In this document: positions 54,754 through 63,357 of the stretch, in pieces
Layout of the letters: the number at the start of each line of letters is the position of its first letter
Numbering within the stretch: position 1 is the first letter of the stretch
Assembly: GCA_033032865.1 (NCBI GenBank)
Contig: JAWHQI010000508.1
Span: 186,001 to 250,000 of the forward strand
Direction: 5' to 3'
DNA from: Dactylorhiza incarnata
Lineage: Eukaryota; Streptophyta; Magnoliopsida; Asparagales; Orchidaceae
Length of the DNA: 64,000 nucleotides
The notes under the pieces: model-generated
Database searches by the model: none
The model's input: only the letters and a program-made list of their open reading frames with translations
What the model was told of the DNA's origin: nothing
Translations under genes and position numbers: made by a program

Positions 54754-56632
54754 ATGGCTCCCAAGATAAACTCTGGTTTCGACATTGACCTCGACTCCTT
54801 CCAAGCCGCTGCAGAAAATTATAAGAACATCATAGCTCTCTTCACTGAAGCTGGATTGGACAAACTCATCTCCACAAGATGCAAGCTCCTGGAAACAGAG
54901 CTCACTGAGCTAATGACTCATGTTCAGATATCTGAACAAGGAGAAATCCAGGGAACAATCTATGAGACACCAGTCTCAATCTCTGCAGAACATATTAGGA
55001 CCACCTTTGATCTTCCATCAGGTATATCTTAATATTATCTTTGTTCAAATAAAATAGGGAAAGGAAATCAATTTCTAAAGAGTAACCTCATAAGTCTTCA
55101 TCATTCCCTTATTAGGTGATGAATCTATAGACCTCACACCTGATGAAATCAAGCATCTGCTAACCACCATGAAGTTTTCAAAGGATAAACCAATCCATCT
55201 AAAGAAAATAAACTTTTTTGAGGAGTACAGACTACTAGCAGATGTAGTAGGAAAGATACTACTATGCAAAATTTCAGCCCATGATGCAGTACCCAAGCAG
55301 CAACTGAACATCATGGGGGCCCTTGTGCTGAAGAAGAAGGTGGACTGGGCCACATGCTTGCTCAAGATGATAGGCTCCAAATACTCACACAAAGAAAATG
55401 CATATATGAGGATTATGAGTCAAGTACTCTTCCACTCCTTCCCTGACCTCTATAGGTCAAAAGGAATCCCCATTCCTCCAGGGAAAAGAATGTCAATAGC
55501 TCTATTCTCTAAGTGGACCAGACAAATCCCTAAGCCTGGTTCCATTCCTGAAAGGACTCCCTCTCCTCCTAACTCTCCTGTTCATCCATCTCCTCCTCCT
55601 CCTCAAAGAGACAATCCTTCTCTACCACCATCATCCACTCCAATAGTCTCTACCACCCTCACAACTCCTACTCTACCTACCTCTTCTCAAACACCTGCTC
55701 CTCAAACAGCAGTTTCTCCATCTCCCCCTCCTCATACTTTCTCATCCTCTTCACCTCCATTATCACCAATACCTCATACATCAACTAACCTTTCTCCACC
55801 CTCATCACCACCTCCACCACTCTCTCCTCATCACCAACCACAACATGAACCATCTGCATCCACTGAAGCCCTCCTTACTCAGTGCATTGCATCAGCAGCT
55901 CAAACATTCCAAGCAATGCTGGATGAGCACTGCTCCCAGATTCATTCCTCCATCCTTCACATGCACACCCAAATAGATGGGGTCAGTGCCTCTGTGCAAA
56001 ATCTGAAGACCTCTCTCTCTTCCTCTAGAGTGACCAGGTCTTTCTTAACCTCCCTGGCCAGGAAGGTCAAGAAGGGGGAGAATCTAGATGAAGAGCAACT
56101 CTCCAATCCTAAATCTCTCTCTCACAAGTCCCCTCCTTGCTCAAAAGATGATTGTCTTGCAATTCTCAAGACAATTGGAAATGAAGTTGTACCTGAGCTA
56201 CACTCTGAAGAACAAACAATAGAGGTACTTAATATAGCAAGAGAGGCTGCAAATCAAGTGATACTATTACAAGGGGAGGCAAGCAGAGCAGACAATGGAG
56301 CTGAAAAGGAAAATGTGGCAGATAGTAAGAAAAATAAAGAAACTGAAACTCAGGGGGAGCTGGATACTGTTATGAATGAAGCTGAAAATGAAAAAGGACA
56401 GCCAGATGCTGTGTTGGCTGAAGTAGGAGCTAAGGAGCCAGATACGATTGGAGCTGAAGATGATAAAGAAATTGAAGAAGTAGAAGGATCAAAGGAAGTT
56501 CCATCCCAGGGGGAGAAATCTGCTCAGGGGGAGCTAGGTGAACTTCCTGCAACTGAGAAGGAGAAACCCCCCTCTCCTAAAACAGTAGTATTCAAGAGAA
56601 AGAGAAAGACTCCTCCTACCCCTCCTGAGTAA
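54754..56632 (+). CDS. E13 ORF2, two exons, 594 residues, unknown function
   Basis: Exon 1 54754-55021 and exon 2 55116-56632 join in frame (1,785 bases, 595 codons with the stop). Starts MAPKINSGFDIDLDSF. Residues 1-215 are a helical domain (TYETPVSISAEHIRTTFDL region, LLADVVGKILLCKISAHD, VLKKKVDWATCLLKMI, YMRIMSQVLFHSF) that aligns with E8 ORF2. Then comes a Pro/Ser/Thr-rich segment of about 120 residues, an Ala/Gln helix and an MHTQIDGVSASVQNLK coil. The acidic tail contains Gln-Gly-Glu repeats and a basic end, FKRKRKTPPTPPE. No transmembrane helix or catalytic motif is evident. Arrangement recalls env-like/Transposase_32-type ORFs of plant retroelements. The frame is intact, which suggests selection until recently. 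Confidence 0.75.
55022..55115 (+). other. Intron in E13 ORF2 (94 bp, GT-AG)
   Basis: Donor G|GTATAT at 55021/55022 and acceptor TTCCCTTATTAG|GT at 55115/55116. AT-rich, with stops in the exon 1 frame right after the donor. Joining the exons restores the frame and aligns with the continuous E8 sequence at LHLPRIEGGEEEKLTTEDV. Confidence 0.8.
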
Positions 56633-56842
56633 TGTCTGAAAATAATACTGATATACTTTACCCTATAGTTAAATACTAATTGGTATGAACATGAAGTCTG
56701 TTTATATAATTCTGGAAAATTTGGTTATATGATCTCTCTTTCCAAGTTCTTTTCTGCTTGATTGACATATTTCTTTTCTCTACAAATGCTGTGATGCTAG
56801 TACAATTTCCCTCTAAATAGGGTTAAGACAAATAGGGGGAGA
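56071..56842 (+). promoter_or_regulatory. Polypurine tracts in and after E13 ORF2
   Basis: AAGGGGGAGA (56072), CAGGGGGAG (56351, 56507, 56525) and the terminal AATAGGGGGAGA (56831-56842) directly before the 3' LTR. Those inside ORF2 encode Gln-Gly-Glu or Lys-Gly-Glu. E8 has similar ones at 41724 and 41820. Confidence 0.65.
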
Positions 56843-56843
56843 T

Positions 56844-58170
56844 TGTTGGGAAAATGATTTCTCTTAACCCCTGAAAATGAGTTGAATATGAATTCTAAGA
56901 AAGGAAAATCAAGGTTAAATAAATATGCGTCGAATAGTATTCGATGCAAAGTAGTATCGACGTTTCTTTCAGAATGAGTCGAAGTACCTTTAAGAAGAAT
57001 TCGACATATCCTATGTCGACGTAGCTCTGACTTCTAGTCAACGTATCTTGAGAAGTCGACGCACCTTAGTCGACGCACCTTCCTTATTCTCCTCTCGACG
57101 TTCTGCCAGGACGAATTCGACGCTTACGTCGAATAGTAATCGACGCACGTCGATTTCTATGATTAATTCAAAAATCGCCTGATCTCTTTCCTTCTTTCAT
57201 AGATTTGATTTATATGGAATCAAATTATTCTTTATAGCCGTTCTGAATTATTCTTTCCTCTAATGAATTCTTGGCTAATTTGATTAAATCCATTATGGAC
57301 ACTATTTGAAATCAGAATGAATACTTTCCTTCTATGGATATAATTGTTATGAAAATTTCTCCTTCTTTCTAATACTCTGTCTGCTAATTGATTACTCTCC
57401 TATAGTGTTATTTTAATGAACAGAGCTATAAATAACAAGGTGGTTGGCAGAGAGCAATAGATGAAGTGATCCACCATATACATATTGTAAAAGAGGAAAA
57501 GCTCCCAAGAGAAAAAGAGAGAGAATTGAGAAATACTTCTGCAGCAACCATCAAGCTTCCATCTTCTCCTGCTTCTGAAGCCACTCTGCTGCAAACTCTG
57601 ATAGCTCTCACAAAAGAGAAAAAAGGCCTACAATCTCCTTCTCACTATAGAAGAGAGATTTTATTCACTACTTCTTGTGCTTCCAATCTTCTTGCTAGGA
57701 AGAAGATTCCTTCTTGTCTTTATATTATCTCTCTTTCTTCTTTACCTTTATTTCACTTTCAAATACTGTAAAAGAGTTTTTAGAATCTCTCTTCAAAAAA
57801 TTCAGTTGTACTGGTTCTAAGAGTCTCCTTTTCAAAAGACTCAGTTGGTTCTAAGAGTCTCCTTATCAAAAGACTCAGGGTGGTTCTAAGAGTCTCCTTA
57901 TCAAACGACTCAGTGCAAGATAGTGAATTTCCTACCAAGGGGGTAAAAGAGTGGACTACCCAAAGTTTGGGGAACCACTATATTTCCTTGTGTTGTGCTG
58001 TGATTTCTTTTTTTGCAATTACTTTCTTTACTTACTTAATTCTTGTTGGTGTGTGGGAAGCCTTAATCTGTGATCACCACATATAAATATATATATAATT
58101 GCACAAAATATTTTAAATCTCTATTCACCCCCGTCTAGAGAATTCTAGTGAGGTTAACTGTGCACTTTCA
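56844..58170 (+). repeat. E13 3' LTR
   Basis: 1,327 bp. Compared with the 5' copy it lacks about 7 bp near GATGCAAAGTAG (56944), has an extra AGTCGACGCACCTT unit (57068-57081) and has a short CCCCCGTCTAG in place of the C16 tract. TATAAATA at 57427-57434. Confidence 0.92.
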
Positions 58171-58289
58171 AAGCCGCTGAGATTGGAACAATCAAGGACC
58201 CGTTCGTCGAACGCCGTTCGACAAACCCTTCTCCGTTCGTCGGATGCCGTCCGACGAACACAGACCAGAAGTGTTCCCCAACTCCAACA

Positions 58290-58485
58290 TTCTCCCACTT
58301 GGTGAACACCTTCCTCCGATGAGAGATGCTCCCCCAACCTTCTTCTTCAACCCTACGGCCGTTGCACACAACTGAAATTTGGCAACAGGAACCGCCTTGG
58401 TAAGAAAATCTAAGCTGTTCTCCATCGTGTCCACCTTCTCCAGTTGAACTACCTTCTTCTCCACCCTCTTTCAGATGAAATGGTA
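58290..58485 (-). pseudogene. E12 pol C-terminal tail after two stops
   Basis: After the TAG at 58486 and a TGA near 58471 the frame stays open with KKVVQLEKVDTMENSLDFLT and KAVPVAKFQLCATAVGL, the usual end of a Tnt1-like pol. The last residues run into the polypurine tract and LTR. Confidence 0.75.
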
Positions 58486-58970
58486 CTAGATGTCAATGTG
58501 CTTGGTACGTGCGTGGAAGGCAGGATTCTTGGCTAGCTGAATAGCCCCTTGACTATCACACCACAGCTTCACTGGCCCCTGCTCAAACCCGAGCTCCAAA
58601 CATAGCCTCCGCAGCAATATGGCCTCCTTGCTCGCATGAGTAAGAGCCATGCACTCTGCCTCTGTCGGCGAGAGTGCCACCACGAATTGCCTCAGACTCA
58701 TCCAACTGACAGCACCTCCAAACAGTGTGAAAATGTACCCACTGGTGGACCTCCTGCTATCCAGATCACCTCCCCAATCTGAGTCCACGTGCCCAACCAC
58801 GTCCAGGACTCCTCCTTCACCAGCACCCTCAAAACATAGGGAGTAATTTGAAGTGCCTCGGAGATACCTGAACACACGCTTCACCGCGTTCCAGTGTTCC
58901 TTTCCAGGTGTGGCCATATACAGGCTCAACACTCCCACTGCTTGAGCAATGTCAGGGAAGTGCAGACCAT
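58486..58970 (-). pseudogene. E12 RNase H
   Basis: The reading (58486-58938 from its first ATG) contains YMATPGKEHWNAVKRVFRYL, HVDSDWGGDLDSRRSTSGYI, ALSPTEAECMALTHASKEAI and LWCDSQGAIQLAKNPAFHAR, the full copia RNase H signature. It is one base out of register with the upstream pol because of a deletion near 58973. It is cut by TAG at 58486. Confidence 0.9.
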
Positions 58971-61574
58971 GGCGTACATCAAGCTTCCCACAACACTCGC
59001 ATAGGGGACCTTCGCCATGTCCTCGACCTTATCTTGTGTCTTCGGGCTCAACTCAGCAGTTAACTTGCACCCAACTGGCATTGGTGCACCCACTGGCTTG
59101 TAGTTCGTCATGTTGAACTTCTTCAACATCTCCTCGACGTACCTTTGTTGCTCCAACCAAAGCTTCTTCTTGCTTCGATCCCTGGAAATCTGCATTCCCA
59201 AGATGACACTTGCTGGCCCCAAATCCTTCATCTCGAATTTGGCTGAGAGCAGTTTCTTCACATGTTGGATCATCCTGACACTATTGCCCATTAGTAGCAT
59301 ATCATCTACATAGAGTGTCAGGAAGATGAACTTCTCTCCATTTCTCTGGATGTACACATAGTGGTCCAAATTCGACCTTTCAAAACCTAACTCCAGCATG
59401 TAGGAGTCGAATTTCTGGTACCACATCCTCGGAGATTGCTTTAGTCCATACAAGGACTTCTTCAGCCTGCAGACCTGATCCTCCTTGCCCTTGGCTTTGA
59501 ATCCTTCCGGCTGCCTCATGTATATCTCCTCCTCCAGATCACCGTGAAGAAACACCATCTTCACATCCATCTGCTCAATCTCTAGATCATGCGCTGCCGC
59601 AATAGAGAGAACCAGTCTGATCGACGTCATCTTGGCTACATGTGAGAAGATCTCATCATAGTCAACACCTTCTACCTGGTAGAATCCTGTTGCAACCAAC
59701 CTTGCCTTGTATTTCTCCACAGTGCCATCCCCCTTCACCTTCTGCTTGAAGACCCATTTACTTCCAATGGCCTTCCTCCCATTTGGAAGCTTACACAGAC
59801 TCCAAGTCTGATTCTTCCTCAGAGACTCCATTTCATCCACCATGGCTAGCTCCCACTGATTTGAATCAGCCCTTGATCTAGCATCTCTGGCAGAGATTGG
59901 ATCTTCACCAAGCATACTTAGGCAACATTGTGCAGCCACTGCACATTGGGGATATCTCACTGGTGCCTTTCTTTCCCTTGTCGATCTCCTCAGAAGTGGA
60001 ATTTCTTCAGCCTCATCTTCTGACTCATCATCACTTCTCACCACCTCCAAATCATCTGATTTAGAATCAGATTCAGCCCCAATAGTAGTAGCTTCTTTCT
60101 CAAAGCTTTCTTCCACCACCACTATCCCTTTTTCTGCTTCTTTGGCTTTCTCAGCTTGTGTAACTGCCTGGGGACTGGTTTCATGAAACACTATATCCTT
60201 GCTGAATGTAACAGTCCTGGTCACAGGGTTCCAAAGCTTGTAGCCTTTAATGCCATCTTTGTAACCCACAAGGATGCACTTCTCAGACTTGACATCAAGC
60301 TTCCCCCTCTTCTCCTTTGGAATGTGAACATATGCATCACACCCAAATACACGAGCATAGGCCAAGTTTGGCTTTCTCTTGAAGATGACTTCAAAGAGAG
60401 TACATCCCTCCACAGCAGATGTAGGGGACCTGTTCTTCAGGAAATTTGCAGCCGCCACTGCTTCAGCCCAGAACTCCTTCCCCAAACCTGCCCAACTGAG
60501 CATGCACCTGGCCTTCTCCATCAAGGTCCTGTTCAGCCTCTCCGACACTCCATTCTGCTCTGGAGTATACGGTGAGGTCTTCTGCTGTGCATTCCCCTGC
60601 TTAGTACAGTACTGCTTAAAGGCATCAGAACAGTACTCCCTTCCATTATCAGAACGGAGGACCTTCACCTTTCTCTCCAACTGGTTCTCCACCAGGTTCT
60701 TAAATTCCTTGAACCTGTCCAGAACTTCAGACTTGGACCTGAGAAAAAAGATCCAGGAATATCGTGAGAGGTCATCAGTAAAGGACACGTAATACCTAGT
60801 GCCGCCAAGAGATGGAGCTGGAGTTGGTCCAAACACATCACTGTGTATTAGCTCCAGCACCTCAGTTGCCCTCGTGCCCGTCCCACAAAAGCTTACCCTG
60901 GTCTGTTTGCCAAGCAGGCAATGTTCACATAATCCAAGGCTTGTGGAGAACTCCGGCACGCCTTCCACCATCTGACCAGATGCCATGGCCGACATCCCCT
61001 TCTCACTAATATGGACAAGCCGATGATGCCACATCCTGGACACCTCCTCCTGGTCAACCTCCTGGCTCTTAGAGATAAGAGCCCCACTTGGAACCACTGT
61101 ATCAGCAAGCAGAGTATACAGTGTTCCATGTCTTACTCCACTGGCAATCACCATTTCCCCCCTTGACATCTTGCAAGTTTGCTGGTCACAGCTGAAGTGC
61201 ACTCCGGCATCCGCCATGGAACCCACCGAGATTAAATTCCTGCTCATCCCAGGAATATGCATCACATTTGGAAGAGACCTTGTGGTCCCATTAGACAACT
61301 TCAACATCACCTTTCCACGCCCAATGATCTGCACAGCAGAATCATCACCCAGCATGACATCTCCACCATCAAACCTCTCATACTCACAGAACCAGTGCCT
61401 ATGAGGGGTCATGTGGTATGATGCTCCTGTGTCTACATACCACAAGTCAGAATCTCTCTGAGCTACGCACGCAGCAGCGATGTACATGTCACCGCCATCG
61501 CCCTCCTTCTTCGTACCAGAAGTTGTCGGTGTCTCCTTGTTCTGAATGGCCTTATTTGGACATTGAGACTTCAC
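58926..61574 (-). pseudogene. E12 pol: protease, integrase and reverse transcriptase
   Basis: 882 open residues from the ATG at 61574, with the frame open further upstream to 61688. Protease WYVDTGASYHM; gag-pre-integrase MWHHRLVHISEKGMSAM with CEHCLLGKQTR; integrase core LIHSDVFGP, VLRSDNGREYC and PEQNGVSERLNRTLMEKARC (D, D, E); acidic linker; RT from KAIGSKWVFKQK through EQMDVKMVFLHGDLEEE to the catalytic LYVDDMLLMGNS and SAKFEMKDLGPA. Two substitutions in conserved motifs are visible (FSHVAKM for the usual FSPVAKM; DVKMVF for DVKTAF). Ends out of frame at 58926. Confidence 0.95.
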
Positions 61575-62384
61575 ATGACCAATCTCATTGCACTTCCAGC
61601 ACCGAACGGGCTTCTTACTCTTCTCCCTCTCCTGGCTCTTTGATCTCCCTCGAGACTTATCTCGATATCCACCTTGCTTGCTCTCCCTTCACTGAGAGCG
61701 GGATCTAGATACACTCAATGCTCCTTTGCTCGTTGCCTCAGAATCTCCTCTCCTGGTCTCCTCAGATAAAAGAGCTGCACATACAGTATCGTATGACAGT
61801 TCCTTGTCTCCACTCCCTCTAATCACGACAATCATATTGTCCCATGAATCTGGCAGTGAGCACAACAAGGTGATGGCTCCATCCTCATACGAGATCTTCT
61901 CACCGATAGAGATTAACTGACTCACAATGGTATTGAATTGAGTTAGGTGCTCAGAAAACGAATCACCCTCACGCATCAGAAGTTTATTCCACTTCTTCCT
62001 CAAGAGCAATTTGTTTACCAGGGACTTGCTCTGGTAGAGGGATTCCAACTTACGCCACAGACTTCGTGCCGAAGTCTCCTCCATGACGTTAGTCAAGATT
62101 GAATCTGCTAGGAATAACCGAATCAGGCCCTTAGCCTTCCGATCGGTTTTCGTCCAGGTCGCCGCCTCCGCTGCACCGTCTGTAGTCGTGTCTGCAGATT
62201 TTCCCTTCGATGCGCTCGCATCCTTCTTTGCTACCTTAGAAACGGGAGGATCATCTTCGATCGCAGACCATAGATCTCGATCAATCAACATATCTTCCAT
62301 CTTCATCTTCCATAGATCGAATCGACTTCCGTCAAACTTCTCGATCTCGATCCGCACGCCGCCAAAACCCATTTCCAGGATCAA
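61575..62384 (-). pseudogene. E12 gag, one stop before the zinc knuckle
   Basis: Starts MILEMGFGGVRIEIEKFDGS, with an RFDLWKMKMEDMLIDRDLW segment, KGLIRLFLADSILTNVMEE and LLMREGDSFSEHLTQFNTIV, as in Tnt1-type Gag. A single TGA at 61689 interrupts the frame after SVSRSRSQ. Beyond it the same frame gives the Arg/Lys-rich stretch and the knuckle CWKCNEIGHVKSQC (about 61566-61607), then runs into pol, so Gag and Pol were one polyprotein. Confidence 0.93.
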
Positions 62385-62391
62385 GAACCTC

Positions 62392-62403
62392 GCTTTGATA
62401 CCA
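62392..62403 (-). promoter_or_regulatory. E12 primer-binding site
   Basis: The minus strand reads TGGTATCAAAGC two bases from the 5' LTR. Confidence 0.88.
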
Positions 62404-62405
62404 AA

Positions 62406-63121
62406 TGTAAAGAAAACCGGGTGTGTCGAGACGAGAAAATTCGAAAGAAATCAAAAACACAAAACACACAAAAGAAACAGATCAATCCAGAAGACACACA
62501 GATGTACAGAGGTTCACCCCAAACCGGGCTACGTCCCCTCTCCCCTTCTTCTTCTTCTCTTTATATTTACCAAGAAGGATTACAACTTACAAGGTTACAA
62601 GGATCTAAAACAATCCTACCTCACAAAGCCTTCTCTCAGGAAAGAACAGAGGAACCGCCGCCGCCAAGGAACACCGTGCAAAAACTATCGCACTCACTTG
62701 GACTTAATCACCTCCTTAACCCTAAACCAGGGTTATGCACCCTTTAAATAGGGTATCAAACCAGGCTCAGACCAGACCTCTGCTGAGACGGTTCAATAAC
62801 ATCCGCTAAGACGGAACCAGCTGAGACAACAAGTACACCAGGCGCCAAGCGCTGGCGTCGGGCGTCGAACGAAGGCGTCGAGCGCAGGCGTTGAGTGACG
62901 AACACAGGCGTCGAGCACAGGCGTCGAGCGTCGAACGAAGGCGTCGAGCGCATGCGTTGAGAGACGAGCGCAGACATCGAGCGCGGGCCTCTCCCGTTCG
63001 ACAAGCCACTGAGATTGGAGCAATCAAGGACCCGTTTGTCGAACGCCGTTCGACGAACCCTTCTCCGTTCGTCGAACGCCATTCGACAAACACTGACCAG
63101 AAGTGTTCCCCAACTCCAACA
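62406..63121 (-). repeat. E12 5' LTR (716 bp)
   Basis: In minus sense starts TGTTGGAGTTGGGG and ends TTTTCTTTACA. Upstream of a TATTTAAA box (62743-62750 on the plus strand as TTTAAATA) it has an array of GGCGTCGAGCG, GTCGAACG and GCGTTGAG words (62850-63090), about 65 bp longer than in the other LTR. Confidence 0.93.
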
Positions 63122-63126
63122 TTATC

Positions 63127-63357
63127 GTGCGGTGGTAAATATTAGGCAACCCCATCAATCACAATATGATTAAGGATCCAAAAGGAGCATGCAATATCAT
63201 TTTAGGGGCAAAGATTTATCACACTACCATGGGGCAATAATTATTTTCAAAGATGACAGCCATTGCTATGAAATTGAAGAGCATATAAAGTATGAAATTG
63301 AAGACCTCACACTACCGCTGAAGCTACCACCAAGTATCGAGCCATGGTAGCTCCATG
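63127..63357 (+). repeat. E10 LTR second copy, continued
   Basis: Matches 47502-47735 of the first E10 LTR (AGGCAACCCCATCAAT, AAATTGAAGAGCATATAAAG, CGAGCCA-GGTAGCTCC). It ends at the E14 insertion after CCATG. Confidence 0.8.

Larger units (their letters stand above)
50538..58170 (+). mobile_element. E13: non-autonomous Sirevirus-like element with gag plus spliced ORF2
   Basis: 7,633 bp with TSD AAGCC at 50533-50537 and 58171-58175. LTRs 50538-51863 and 56844-58170 start TGTTGGGAAAATG and end TGTGCACTTTCA. Primer site TTAGTATCAGAGG, long gag, palindrome-rich spacer, intron-containing ORF2, polypurine AAATAGGGGGAGA. It has no protease, integrase, RT or RNase H. LTR start and polypurine context are the same as in E8, so the two are sister families. 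Confidence 0.94.
50003..58289 (-). repeat. E12 3' LTR (split by E13)
   Basis: 50003-50537 and 58176-58289 align with 62406-63121. In minus sense the LTR starts TGTTGGAGTTGGGG and ends GGTTTTCTTTACA. It lacks about 65 bp of the GGCGTCGAGCG array present in the other LTR. Confidence 0.92.
50003..63121 (-). mobile_element. E12: Ty1/copia (Tnt1-like) element, minus strand, interrupted by E13
   Basis: TSD TTATC at 49998-50002 and 63122-63126. In minus orientation: 5' LTR 62406-63121 (716 bp), primer site TGGTATCAAAGC (62392-62403), a gag-pol frame from 62384 down to 58486, a polypurine AAGTGGGAGAA (58290-58300) and the 3' LTR 50003-50537 plus 58176-58289 (649 bp, split by E13). Without E13 it is about 5.5 kb. 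Gag-pol is nearly intact with three nonsense codons and one frameshift. Domain order protease-integrase-RT-RNase H marks it as copia. Confidence 0.94.

Noticed and set aside
54754..56632. E13 ORF2 as a true envelope protein
   Set aside because: No signal peptide, no hydrophobic membrane segment and no cleavage motif; only the layout is env-like.
62083..62751. Plus-strand ORF of 222 residues
   Set aside because: Antisense of E12 gag running into its LTR.
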